64,000 bases of DNA from Echeneis naucrates (lineage: Eukaryota; Chordata; Actinopteri; Carangiformes; Echeneidae): NCBI RefSeq assembly GCF_900963305.1, contig NC_042524.1, forward strand, positions 11,882,693 to 11,946,692, read 5' to 3'. The notes beneath the pieces were generated by a model. It saw only the letters and a list, made by a program, of their open reading frames with translations, had not been told where the DNA came from and did not search any database. A program made the position numbers and the translations under genes. This document shows positions 1-12,638 of the stretch, piece after piece; positions within the stretch are counted from its first letter, which is position 1, and every line of letters starts with the position of its first letter.

Positions 1-341
1 GGTTGGTACTACTATACACCAGAAACAAGCAATACACTTTATTTCAGTTGTTTATACTTCAAATTCATGACTATTGTATTATCTGGACTCATTTCCCAGC
101 GAGATACAGGTTTTACACAGGTTTTAAACAGAAATTTTATGAACACACTACTGAAGGAAAGAAAAACTTTCATTTGGATATTGATAGTCCAAAGTACTGA
201 TAAACTGAATGTACAGTTTCATAACTTTGAGTTTGAATGTTGTATGGTCTGTCATGATGTAAATATCTTCAGCAGGCTCTTTATTTCTCCAGAGGTTATA
301 GTTTTTACTGGCCCTGACACAGTTGTTTTACTCCTGCTTAG

Positions 342-1146
342 GCTATGATGTCACACAGTGGGAACGTGTCCTTCTGAAGCTCGGCCAGACAAAGACTTTC
401 TTCACAACAAATTCAATGTCGCCATTCTGCAGTAAGTAAGACCAGACCCTAAAACAGTCACAGATGGTCTAATCCTGGATAAACTCCACTTTTATGAGAG
501 TTCGTCAGTTATGACAAAAGATTTGTTTTGATGTAAAAAGGGTGGACAAAATTTTAATAAAATGTTGATATCTTCTCGCAGTCACATCCGCATACAGAGT
601 GGATGTGATTATATGGAACAGGGATGCTCGCTGGGGTTACATTACCGTCAAACTTCATGATAAAGGAACAGAAGCAGTGGCAACAATTGACCAGTAAGTT
701 CTGCTCAAAGTACACTATGACCTCTTTGTCTGCCTGTTGTTGCTTTCCCACTGTAATGTGTGTTGGTTTTTTTAATATTAGCAAATCCACAAAGTTCCAG
801 AAGTACACAGAGACAAGGTTGTTTGCGCAGTTCAACAAAGACGTTAAGTCAGTGGACAAGGTGTCCATCATGTTCTCAACTGGGAATGTATTCAAGCCCA
901 AATACAAGCTCCGTGTTCTCAGAGTCCGTCTCACACATCTGGAACGCAAAGACAGGTAACATCTTTAAGACTGGACACTTTGATCCCTAAAGTCAGCCAT
1001 TAATATAGTGTCACCTTTACCAGCAGCAGAATTACAGAGGTATGGACTTTGTGCTTTACAGGCCTCTATGTCGATATGACATTGTTCTTGAGGAGAAGAC
1101 CGAGGTCACGTTCAGGCCCATTCCATGTGAAGAATCCAACTTCTGA
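342..1146 (+). CDS. liph: Lipase H-type phospholipase/lipase, 3' end (partial)
   Basis: Secreted lipase of the pancreatic-lipase family; LIPH makes lysophosphatidic acid from phosphatidic acid outside the cell. Only the last four coding exons are visible: 342-431, 582-693, 782-955 and 1062-1146 (TGA at 1144). The phases join cleanly, and the peptide follows human LIPH from the end of the catalytic domain through the C-terminal PLAT-like region. Anchors are KTFFTTNSMSPFC against human KAFFDTAEESPFC, then VDVIIWN, TKFQKY, SIMFSTG, KLRVLR and LCRYDIVLEE. The catalytic Ser-Asp-His exons lie upstream, outside the window. Positions 1-341 look like intron. LIPI, the closest paralogue, is an alternative name. 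The family is certain; the paralogue is less so. Confidence 0.88.
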
Positions 1147-1315
1147 GGAAAAGTCAAACTCTCTGTCTAAACCTTCACACAGAGGTTTGGCTGACTCACC
1201 CCTCCCTCCAGGACTGTATGGAAAAATATTAAAGACTAAAAATAAATTTACGTCAATAACTTCAGAGCTAGTGACCAAATATATACTGGCATAATGTGAA
1301 GGCTTGGGATCTGGA

Positions 1316-1321
1316 AATAAA
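1316..1321 (+). terminator. Polyadenylation signal of the liph-like gene
   Basis: AATAAA lies about 170 bases after the stop codon. Another AATAAA-like stretch at about 1249 is also possible. Confidence 0.5.
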
Positions 1322-2070
1322 GCTGTTATACCTGTAAATGATTTTATGTACGTTTTAAAGAGAAAATATATTTTGACTTTCTTCGTGGTCTCAGTTGTTA
1401 TCTTTCATTTTTATAAACAAAATGAGATCAACTATATATTTATTTGTGAATTCACCCTTTATATTAAAATAAATAAATCAAGTAAACAATGTTTCCAGTG
1501 TCTTTTCAGGACATCATTAAGCTCCCACACTTCAGCCATCAATAAATGAACTGACAGGTTGATCAATTTTCTATACCATAAAAAGACAAGCTGTTAAAAA
1601 AACATATGCACCTAAATCATCCTAAAAAAATAAAAACGTCATTGTGTCTCTACATCACAATAAAGACAAATGTGGCTCAGCCCTGAGCTGCTTTAAGTGT
1701 CGTCTGCCATCCTTGTCTTTCTGTCACAGGTTTCCTAATCAGCTGGATAAAGGATAATGTTTGAAAACCAGTTTGAAAACCAGTTCATCCCATTCAGGCC
1801 CAGCTCTCATTCACAATCAAGGATCAGAAAGCAAGGATTTGCATAGGAAACAGTCTTGCACAGTCTTGGATTTGCATAGGAAACAGGAAATTTTACTGAT
1901 ATTCTTCTTGGAGTGACTCAGCATCAAGAGGCAGTTCCTTTTTTTTTTCTTTTGGGCCACCTGAGGTCTGCTTCCACTGTCACTCATACACTTTGAGCAA
2001 TGGCTGAGTAAAAACATGAAGTCCTGTTGGCCATTCAGCAGTCTAAGAGAAGTGAGCAAAATTACATCCA

Positions 2071-2119
<49 letters not shown>

Positions 2120-2219
2120 TTCAATAAAAAGGAGCGAGGATAATTTCTTTTTAATTTAGAAAAGCATCATCTATCCAATGGGCAGTGAAACGTTTCTGTC
2201 AATTCAGGATGACTCTCAC
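1322..2219. other. Convergent intergenic stretch
   Basis: This lies between the 3' ends of the liph-like (+) and sh3kbp1-like (-) genes. It holds AT-rich sequence, probably 3' UTR of both genes, and an (AT)n run followed by a T tract at about 2070-2122. I see no coding signal. Confidence 0.5.
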
Positions 2220-3794
2220 TCATTTAGACATGTGCTTCTTCATACGTTGAATCTCCATCTATGACAAAAGAAAACACACCATGAGAGGAGTTTCTTTGTA
2301 TCAAGTCATTATTCTCGACCCATTGTGATTCTGATGAGCTTTAGAACGTGAATAAGACTGCAGAGAAATCTTATCTCACCTGTAAGGTCAAGCGGATCCT
2401 TTTCTCCTCATCAAGCTCATTCATGAGAAGTTTAATCTCTTTGCTGGAACACAAATTTACAATCGTCAAATTAGTTCAACAAAAAACATTCCTGATGGAA
2501 ATGGCAGGGGTGGTAACGTCTCATGTCGCCATTAAAGTAACAAAGCCATACTTGTGCTGAGTCTTCATCTGTTCAAACTGGTCTCTCAGGTCTCTCAGCT
2601 CTGTCTGCAGCTGTTGCAGGTTTGGTGGGCCGTGTTTGACTGGACTTCTGCTTGGCTCAGGGTCTGACTTGAGGCCTGGGGTTGGATGCAGTAGAACAGA
2701 GAGAGCCTTTGGTAACAGAGCAGAGAGGGGCGGCGTGGGCACACTCTTGGATGCTGCCCCCTATGGAGGACAACTCAACATTACAATGCGGCACAAATCA
2801 GATCAGAACATCAGAAATTCTAGTTTCTTTTTCACACTCACAGACAGGGCCGACTCATTTTGACTCGTCTCCTGAGAGTTTTCTTGAAGTGTTAAAGCAT
2901 CCATCTCTTGTCTCAGGCTTTCTTTCCTTTCCTCTTCCATCACAAGCGTTACCTGTAAATTAAATCTAGTTTTAGATATCTATTGAGTAAAATATAAGTA
3001 AGAGGGTAAATGTCCCTCCCTCACCCTCTGAAAGCAGAAAAAATGATATCTCAGCTTTTGGTGTCCCCAAAGAAAATACTAAAAATGTCAGTTAGATTAT
3101 TAACAGATGAATGTAGTGATGGACATACAAAAAAAAAAAAACAAAACATGGGATAAGATAAGAAGATAGCTCATATTGTGTGAAGTAAGGAGTCAAAGCA
3201 AATGTCTACGGCTATTTCATGAAGCTGTTTGTGTACAAGGCAGCTCAGAAAAGTTAAATTTATCACAAGGACAGATGGGACTCAAATAGACACCACCAAA
3301 TAGTTTTTATGTCGGAGTCAGTTTATAGCAATATTGTAGTAGTAGAAATGAACTGGATGAAGGAACAATGAAATGATATGACTTACATATGTCTATTATA
3401 ATAAATATATACTTCCCAGAGTCTGAAGCTCTGACTGTAACCTCTCATCTGCAACAAGAGCTGCCTGCTCATGCAGCTTCTCCGTGACTGACACAATTGA
3501 GTCAAACTCCTCTGTGTCTTTGAGGGAAACGGAGAATAAATGTTAAAACACACCACTCAGAACCAAAGATTCATTAAAACCCATCACTATAGAGATCCTG
3601 GTCCATTTTTACAGTAATAGGGCCACTGTGTTTTTGAGATTCCTATGTGTTTGTGCCTACATTAGCATTTGTCCTTTTTTTCTTTTAAGCATGCAAGATT
3701 CAAGTGTGATAGCATTTCAAAAGACTTTGTAACAAATCTAACAGCAACAGTTGCAAGGCTTACCAGGAATGAGGACTGAGCTATAGCTGCCCAT
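2220..3794 (-). CDS. SH3KBP1 (CIN85)-like C-terminal coiled-coil protein, no SH3 domains
   Basis: SH3KBP1 is an endocytic adaptor with three N-terminal SH3 domains, a proline-rich middle and a C-terminal coiled coil used for self-association. Only the C-terminal part is here. Exons, in transcript order: 3794-3764, 3517-3413, 2952-2842, 2760-2552, 2443-2380 and 2258-2220. Matches to human are EFDSIVSVTEKL (human FDSVVSSTEKL), LQTELRDLRDQFEQMK and KEIKLLMNELDEEKRIRLTLQ (human [22 protein letters not shown], shown here in part), ending KKHMSK. That is about 185 codons against roughly 665 in human. Exon 3794 opens with ATG (MGSYSS), in phase with the next exon. The join between 3517-3413 and 2952-2842 is out of phase by one base, so an exon or splice site there is missing from my model. 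The next gene upstream begins at 5.9 kb, leaving no room for the SH3 exons. Confidence 0.7.
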
Positions 3795-4203
3795 CTTGGC
3801 AGAGAAGAATACAAGTGCAGAAAGACACAAAAACCTGCAGAGACTTTAAGTCTACATCTACAAATGACAGATTGGATCAAGTCAGTGGAGCAGAAATCCA
3901 CATTCAGCTCACTCTATTCTCATTCTACACCTTTTAGAAATTGAAATGCACTAAAAAAACAGGGGTAGTTCTTCAGCTGTTAGCTGCGCTTACTAATTCA
4001 GCAACTTGAATTTGTTAAGTGGTACTTCTCTATCCAACTAAATGTGGGTGTTACAGTAGAGGCAGCTGTTGTCTCTCATACTGCAGCAGTGAACAAATGT
4101 GCAACACATGCGGGAACCAATGCAAGGAAAGCTCATTAGTAACCATACTAAACCAATTACCAGATTATTGTCAGTTAGTGAAGGATCTGGTGCGTAGACT
4201 CAC

Positions 4204-4420
4204 CTTGTTTTGTCAGTGTCAGTGGTGAGATACAGCAGCATGTGGGGTAACTGGACACCCTCCATTGTAACCCAGGGTGGTGTGTGGAGCATGTTGTGAT
4301 GAGGAGTGGTACTGTCAGGGCTAAGTTTAGCTCAGGACACAGTGGGGCTCAACTCTGCTCACAAATATCAGCGGGGTAGAGCGAAGGGCGAGAGAGGTGT
4401 TTACTGCAGTTATATAGGAA
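4204..4420 (-). promoter_or_regulatory. TATA-like promoter and 5' untranslated exon of the sh3kbp1-like gene
   Basis: On the minus strand a TATATA element lies at about 4411-4417. A good donor (CAAG then gtgagt) follows at 4204, about 180 bases downstream of the expected start site. The exon contains an ATG at 4265 with an open frame of 20 codons, but it reaches the next exon out of frame with the SH3KBP1 reading frame. I therefore treat it as 5' UTR with an upstream ORF. This placement is inferred. Confidence 0.4.
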
Positions 4421-4439
4421 CTGATGTTTGAACTGGAAG

Positions 4440-5865
4440 CAGAAAGATGATGACTCTTCTGACAGCTCAGGACTCATTTTGACTTGCTTTCCCAAAAAGT
4501 GCTTTAAAGTCACACTTAATTTTACACAAAGCCCAGTGTTCTCATTGCAAATATTTTCTTATTCATTTGTGGTTTTCTAGGGTCAGACTCATTTTAGCTT
4601 GGACTTCAAATTTTAACAGCACCCGGTTCACACCCCCATAGAAGTGAGGCTTACATTACAGGAAATTTAGGACACAAAGGCTTTCAGGGACTAAATGCAG
4701 GTTTCTTGGACTCTGCTGTTTCACGTTTAACAGCTTCCGTTTAACTCTTTAGAGTACACCAACTGGAGTGATATGCAACACCAAACTTCTGGAGGTGGAG
4801 TCCAATCAGTGTAGGTACTGCACACAAAAACTGAAATTACTGTCATACATGTCAAATTTGAGGCTAAGAAGTACCACTTCAAAGCTTGTATCCTCGCGGC
4901 AATCATGTGAATCCATGTCTGCCCAGAGTCATACTGTATACAATAAAGACTAGATCAAGAATATTTTAATGTGTTTTGTGTTGGCTAAGGACACTGAATG
5001 GTTACACTGACCATTGACCGTCAATTTTCACCCATTAATTGAGAACAAGGAAGCACTTGTGCCAGGGCTGTTACTGATGTGAAGGCATAAAAATGGTTGA
5101 CAAGTGAGTTAAAGAAACTGGATTGTTGAAGTTTGTGTTAAAAAAAAGAAAAGAGAAAACAGCACAAGTAATGACTTGAATCTATTTGCTGTACAAATCT
5201 ACATAACAAAAACAATGCTCATATACAGCTTAAATCAAATTTTACTTCAAGTCTCAAACAGTAAATTGAAGATGATTAAACAACTTTTATAAGTAGTGGC
5301 TAAGTGTCAGTTGAAAAGTCATCGTTTCTAATCAAAAAGCCAATAATTACTCAAACAGGACATTGTATGTGTACAGTCAAAAAACAAAACGGGGACATAA
5401 AGTAAAGAAATTTAAGCTTAAGCCTGACATTGATTCTAGTAAACAAACAAAATCATTTCAAGACTACTGAAGTAAAATCAAGAGTGTGAAGATCATAAGC
5501 AACAACCCCCAAATCAAAATACACCAGAAAAATGCTGGCAGTAAAATATAATGGTATATGTCATAAATACCCTATAATAAAGCACTGTGTTACTTCAAAG
5601 ATACAACTGAAGCACCAGAAAACAAATGTAAGCAACAACACTTCCATAATATACAGGCAGGTAGGGATTGTAATGAGGGACATTTGTGCAGACCACCCAG
5701 CAGAAAAGATCTTGAGATCTTCTCATGTGTTCCAGTGTTGCATCTGTTGAATCAGAAACCTGTGCACATACAGACAAAATTTACTTTACCACAATTAGAA
5801 GACAACACTACTGATGGTTTGGTGTCAGCTGAAAATACATTGCTGAACTTTCTTACCAGCGATCA
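4440..5865. other. Intergenic stretch and 3' UTR of the bclaf3-like gene
   Basis: AT-rich sequence without a convincing coding frame. It probably holds the 3' UTR of the minus-strand bclaf3-like gene, and no clear poly(A) signal was found for it. The short open frames here show no family resemblance. Confidence 0.4.
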
Positions 5866-8800
5866 TTACCAGCGTTGTTGGTTCGGTCCTCGGTTGTACG
5901 GCACACGCTGGCGCATCACTCGCATGTTTCGGTACTTAGACATGATACTGTAACTTTTTCTGAACACTGGCCTCTGATTTGGGAAAGGACGTGGCACTAG
6001 GCTCTCCTTGAAAAGCACAAAAAAAAAAAAAAATCCAAAGAGTATTCAATGAGAAAACCATTAAAAAAAATATTTCCCTTAAAAAGTCAAGTGATGAGTC
6101 GGAAAAGGTTGTTCTTACCATGAGTGGTCGTCTTATATTTCCGGACATCTCAGGACCTGGTCTCCTCGGACCGCCAATGAACTTTGGTCTCTGTAAAATA
6201 CAACAGTGAAAAAGAAGTTATCCTTATTTATTCACAACACATTTAACATAAAGCCAACCAGAAGTACAGTGTGCAAAAATCAAAATGTAGAAATCACCAG
6301 CATATGTACTTTGTAGTTACACAGAGCAGTGTTCTGCTGCTGCTGCTGCTGCAAAAAAAGAAAAGCTGCAATATTTGAGAACATGAAAAGGGTGTAATTT
6401 TTGCACCCCTATATGTTGAAATTCTGAAATGCTATTTGGCATTTCTACCTCTATCTGTGGTTTAATTTATTTTTCTTTAGCTTCTATTCTATTTTATGAA
6501 ACATTTGAATAAGATGAAACATTTAACCACTGTGATTTTTCAGTAATCAACTGCATAAAAACTCTCCACAGTCAAACACAGTGAGCATTTCACTGACCTG
6601 CATGGGTCCTAGTCCTGGTCTCCTGAAGGGTCTCCCAGATCTGTAGGTGTCCTGCATCACATTGAATGGCCTGTAAAAAAATAAACAAATGAGAGATAAG
6701 ATCAGAAATAGAAAACTGCTGACATATACCTAAGAGCTCACATATGGTGAACACTGGACTTTCTAATGAACAAGAACCTTCCTTTAAAACTACAGCCTAA
6801 AAAGAATCTAACCTGAAAATCCTCTTATCCAAATGTCCCCGTTTTCTGTCTTCAATTGCTGATCTGGAATCATCAGTCTTTGAGAGTCTGTTGTTGGATG
6901 TGACATCAGCATCTGAACTCCGTTCTAAATAAAACAGACACCAAAATCTGTAGTTGCAACTTAAAGCATTAAAACTAAACACAGCCAAAACAGCAAGACA
7001 TATGAAATTAAGATATCCAAAAGAAAATGCACCGTAAAATAATTTTTATTGCAGTAGACAAAAATGAGTTTATCTACCTGTCTTTGATTTTGGGCTGCAG
7101 TCTTTTGGAGGTGAGTCATCCTTGGAGGATGAGCTCGGCCTGGGGGGCCAATGAGAAAGTACAACAAGGTCCCGTTTCTCTATGGGAGAAGATCTGTGGA
7201 GAAAGTCACACAGGCCGTGTTAAGGACATTCCTACAATGACACAGCATCAGGTTTGTCAGTGTACAAACATCTTGATTGTGAAGTTGGATACATTAACAT
7301 GTCATTCAAGTTATTACTGTTCAAAGAAACGAGCACATAAAACAAACGTAAAACCTGTCAACTCTTAAAGGAAGTCCAATTTAAACCAGTAAGCAACAGC
7401 ATTGTTTTGCAGGCAGATAAATGATCATAAAGCCACGCATCACACATGGGTACTTACAAAAACCATGGCATGTCCATGCTCCTTTACTCCTATTTTTGTA
7501 CCCTGAATCAATCTGAGCTCTCTTCATTTACTCAGTGATTGTTAGAGCAGGGAAATCTTGGGTAGGACTTTTTAAGATATCGGTTTAGATCACATCACTG
7601 AATCTTCTATCATCCCTCCCTCAGAAGCGCAGGACATTGCCTTTGTTGAGTTCAGTGGTTTTTATCATGTCATTCTTAATTTTTCCTTTAATCGTCTTCC
7701 ATCATTTACAGCATTAAAGGGTTTCACATCAGAAGAAAGAAAATGGAGGATTGAGTAACCCAGACTTCTGTAGATTGGAATAGAATGGCTGAACACATAA
7801 AGGCAGGGGATAATGTCAGCTTCTTCTCCAAAGCTGCATGGTGGTATTAAGAGATGATCCAGTGTTTGTCCACAGACAAGTCCAGGTCAATATGTGATTT
7901 TCCAAGCACTTTGCACAACCCTCAAGTGAGATTTCTAGTCCTTTAGCTCTCCTGTACTATTGTGGCTGTTAGGTATGACTCAGGAAAAGGCACGAAGTTA
8001 ACATGTATGAGCATCTGATTGGTTCTGCAGTTAAAAAAAAAAAAAAATGCAGGAAGCTAGAGTATTGCTGTTTTCTTCTTGTGTAGTATCAATTACAGTG
8101 AGAGACGAAATAGCAAAAATGAATTTGAAGAGATGTTTGTTCCATCACGAGGCAATGTCTTCACTGAATGGCGCACAGATTTGGATTAGACTTGGATTTA
8201 AGATGCATTAGCCTTGTAGATCACCTACTACACATTTCGAAGACCTTCATTATATTTTGGTCACATGTCAGATTAGAACTGACCACAGAACATGCTGACC
8301 CAAGTCCAGTCAAAATGATTTCACCGATTTGAATATCACGTTGGCAAAAAGCAGACTGATGGTGATGGTGGTGGTTTGATTGCAATCTGTCCTCTCATTT
8401 TGGCCTTGTATACTATAAATCCATTCATTTAAGATGCTTTGTTTATCCACTTGTGGTTCCTTTTTCAATCTTTTCAGACTCTCAGAACTTCAGCTGAGTT
8501 CTCAGCCACTTCATACATAACCTCTTTCCAGCAATTTCAAATGACACATCAATGCCAATATGTTTCAGGGGTGACACTGAAGTGGCCATCTAGTATCTCA
8601 AGTGTCTCTGGGTTGACTGAATCACCCTTGGTGTCGTTCATCAAAACGCTTCAAGAAAATCTCCATTTTAAGAGTGTTGTTAATATTAGAAACGGTCTCA
8701 AAGCTTCTGTAAAGTTTTTATGACTGCCGTAAGGCTCATAACTCCAGTATTTAAGATGCATTGTATGAAATGCAAGTAGTATCAGTTGAGATCCTCTTCA

Positions 8801-11800
8801 ATTATTGATGCAACGTTTCACACTTCAGTTGGTGTCGCACCAATGTGTTCTATTCAGATGAGAATCCAATTTCCACTTCGGTGTAAAAGACAAATCAGGG
8901 ATTTCTACATCTATAGCAAATGTGTACACAGATATGCATCCGATGAATGTGATAACACTTCCTGTGACTGATGTGCTCTTAGCTCTCTGTGTTGATCTGT
9001 TTAAGCTATTTCAATTCTATAACCACAGAGGAACTTACTGAAGAGATTTAATCATTGGTAATTTGGTGAGCACAGCAATGTTGGAAATGTCAATCTCTGC
9101 ATGACTTGTTTAGAAGTTTATCAGCAAAACTCATGCTCTCTTCCTCTTCATCATCCATCTTGAACATGTTGAGATTAGACCAAAGTGCCATACTTAACAC
9201 TAGTTTTGTTTTTAACTTTCCAATCCCATGTTTTTGTTAACGCTTTAAACAATCTCCATTCAGCTTTGGACTTCCATTTCATCCATTTCTTTCCCATGGT
9301 CCACGTATCGCTGACATGTTGTCTTTTAAGAGGTACAGTATGGCAATTCCAGCTTAGGCCTTTTTTAGTGCAGTCTTCTCCTTGTCCTTATATTATGTAT
9401 ATGGATATGCTGCTTTATAGGAAATGCTGTAACCTCAGGTTTGCTTTTGTTTTCTACCAAGGACAGCGGGGTCGTCCCAAAATGCTGGAGACCATTTCTT
9501 TCGTTCTTAAGGGACTCAGTGGTGACTCACTGAGGAATCCTTAAACAGCAAACATCAACAAAATTTTCCACTCCCCTCATAAAAGTGCATTAAACATTTG
9601 CCAAGGTTTTAAAAACAGACTGCCTTTAGTGATATGCTGTGCAACTCAGCACTTTCTCCTCAGCCAACTTGATAGGAAGACATTTTGCATCATAGGCAGC
9701 ACATAGACAGGGAGGCCTTTCAGAAGGTTTGAAGCTTTGCATCAACTGAATCAGTGTTGCCCATTTAGCCCAGCACGACATCTCCATTTTCCACAGCTGG
9801 CACCCCCTTCACATTGAGACATTGTGTCTTGACCTCCTAATCATCATCAAGCCCCTGCGAACAGTGCTACAAGGAATATACCATACCTGTGTTTGTTCAA
9901 GGACCGACGGGACTCCACCTGTTCTTTGCTTGTGTCAGAGTCTCTTGAAGACTTGCTGTCATTGCCTTCTTCACTGGGGGGTGACTGTTGCGGTTCTTCT
10001 CTCCTTGGTTCCAGATTTTTTAAAGGAACTGGATTTGACTGGAAACGTTTCTTCCTGATAGCAAGAACTGAACTGATGTTTCCCGGTGAAGTGGTGTCGC
10101 CCAAGCGAGGCCTGGGTCTCACTGATGGAGGTATTCTGAGTCTCATGAGAGACTCTGCTCTGATGTGTCGGTTCTTAAGAAGGTAACTTTTATCCCTAAG
10201 AGACAAAGGTTTACCACCAAATGGCCTGGGAATGCTGAGGAGCATGGGTCTCTCTCTCCTGGAATATTTTGGATTGCCATGCTCCAGTGCCAGGTCCGAG
10301 GGGGGCATGCTGATGTCAGACATCCTCCTCTTGCGGGGTCCTGCCACTTGCCTCTCTTGTGGGCTTCTGTGGTACGATGATGATTGTGATGGACCTCCTT
10401 TCCATGAGGGGGATCTGAAAGGGGGCAGGTGAGGGACATCTTGTGCCCTCTCTCTACTGTGGGATCTGCTGCCTTGCCTGTCAACTGGACCCCGCTGCCG
10501 CCTGGACTCTTGCTCAGATGACCACCTGCATATCCATCAAACAATAGAGAAATCATTACAATGATAGATCCATTGCCATGTTAAGTGGGAGGCGGAACTT
10601 TTAACTTTTATCTTAATGCAGCCCCTTTATAATGCCATGACAGAATGAAACAGGCAGCAGAAGAACATTTTCACTGAGTAATTACAGATGTAATTACAGA
10701 TGGCAGGTGAAACCACATTTACATCAGACCCCCATTATTCCCCACTAACAACTATGGGTTGGGGCAGAGTAGAGGTTATCAATATGACCCCTGTGAGTGG
10801 GAGGACTGGGCCAGCTTCAGGCCTCCTCCATAATTTTACCCAGCTGGGATTGCTGCTTCATTCTTGTACCTCTCTGGACATGGGCCTCTCCCATGCATCT
10901 CTCTAGGGCTCCTCTGTGACCCAGAGGGCCGGTGGTCTCCATTGTGTGGATGACAGAATGCTCCCGCTTCATTCCACCGCTTCATGCCATGACCTGAGTG
11001 CTCATATGGCCTTTCCCTGTACGTCCCACGAGGATCCTGACTGCGCTGCTCCTGATGGGGCGAAGCTGGCTGCCTTTTGGGGCCTCTATATGACCCCTGG
11101 TATGCTTGTGTAGAACCTGGCCTCCTATCACCTGGCAGACTACGAAAATGTCTTGGGGAGGGTGACCTATGGCCTGGGGGGTGGCCATGGAAAGGTGGGC
11201 CTCTATGGCCTGGGGAACTTTGTCCAGGGCTGCGTGAGGATGACTGATGCTGACCATGGGGGGAGCGGCTTGGCCTAGATGGTGAAGGCCTCCTCTGGTT
11301 ATGACGTGGTTCCATTTTTGGAGGGTAAGGTTGAAAGGAATCCGGATTTGGAGACCTCCAGTGATTAAAACGTGGCTCCCTTTGCTCTCCCATCAGGGGG
11401 ACTCTCTTTACAACTGGGGGTCTTCCTCTGCCTCTGGATTCTCTCCAGTGGAAAGGGCTCTTTACTGTGTAGCCTTGTGCGTCTTTTCGATTTTTGTGGT
11501 TGGGGTTGTAATTCCCATCACTTGGCGCAACGCTATGACCATCTCCATAGGGTCTGTAGGACACATGAAGAGCAGAGAAAGGGAAATTACAATATTTGCT
11601 ACTTTTGATAAGTTCATTTTGAGAAACAACAAGCAGTATAGGTATTTTATAATTATTATTACACAGAACAAATGGCTTAACAACCATGAAGATAACATCC
11701 AAGTATCAGAACCTGCAGTATTTAAGTGGCAAGTGCACACAGAAAAACAAAACTATAAAATGTCAGAAATCAATAGGGGTGCCACAATTTTGATTGCATA

Positions 11801-12638
11801 TTGGATGTCAGAAGAAATTACATCACAATTTCAACCTTAGATATCAAAGGTGGAATCAAGGATGTAGCCACACCCCCAATATGACTTCTCGCAGGTGCGT
11901 CAAGAGGGGAAAAATATATATATGTGTTGAGGTGTGGCAAGTCAACGTGGCCTCCTCTAACCTGAATCTGCAGCTAGTTATAAGACACTGTGGCAATTGC
12001 TGATATAGAAAATTAACTGAATCCTCTCTTGAAATCATAAGTATGGAAAATTTTTCTTTCCCCCAGACATAACTTTCACATTATCGATAAGAAAACTACA
12101 GTTTGTAAGCTTTGTTATGCACGTGTAGCATACTCCACAGGCAACATGACAAATATGTCAGGACATCTCCACAGATATAATAAAAAATATCTTAATCATA
12201 GAAACAATTCTGTTAACACAGTCATCTCTTACATCCTCATTTAGAGACAAACTCCCACAAAATTCAACGCACGCTAAAGTAATCACTTGTTCTAGCATTG
12301 GACCTTATGTGACCTTATTCAGTGGTGGAAACCTTTAAAAAATGTAAGCATTTAATTAGTTCACTGCAACAATGCTATGAAATGCCAGACAGGTCACATC
12401 TTGCCACAAAGGTATTGCCCTTCATGTGTGATAATTCTCCAGTTAGCAATTTACAGTTTACTGGTAGAACAGGTTATTGCCATTATATTGTTGCTAAATT
12501 AAATTTCGTCACAACGAAAAAAAAAAAAAAAAAAATTATAATAATAATTTAAAGTAAATAAAATTATTGGCAGATAAGGGATATCAAATGACATTACCTG
12601 GGCCGTATGCGTGGTGGTCCAAAGTGTGGTCGGACCAT
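5866..12638 (-). CDS. bclaf3: BCLAF3-like arginine/serine/proline-rich nuclear protein
   Basis: Eight coding exons in perfect phase, in transcript order: 12638-12598, 11553-10870, 10525-9887, 7193-7078, 6924-6813, 6670-6598, 6190-6119 and 6006-5866, giving about 625 residues. The start ATG (MVRPHFGPP) is the first base of its exon, and the upstream exon has stops in that frame. The protein is disordered and rich in Arg, Ser, Pro, His and Gly, with many RSPSP-type phrases, as in the BCLAF1/THRAP3 family of RNA-associated nuclear proteins. The name rests on position (between sh3kbp1 and map7d2, as in human) and on weak matches: [24 protein letters not shown], and [14 protein letters not shown] against human KSLYIQAKYQRLRF. 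The ordered central region of human BCLAF3 (the IHRRID and RRRKERL area) is mostly absent. It is a real gene; the orthology is moderately supported. Confidence 0.65.
7194..9886 (-). other. Long intron of the bclaf3-like gene
   Basis: A 2.7-kb intron in a gene whose other introns are mostly short. It has relatively few simple repeats and contains scattered short codon-like phrases on the minus strand (for example at 9167-9090, starting [14 protein letters not shown]), each broken by stops. I recognise no family; see the matching finding. Confidence 0.35.

Noticed and set aside
4204-4265. ATG frame MEGVQLPHMLL as the start of the sh3kbp1-like protein
   Set aside because: It enters the next exon out of frame with the recognised SH3KBP1 reading frame, so it is treated as 5' UTR.
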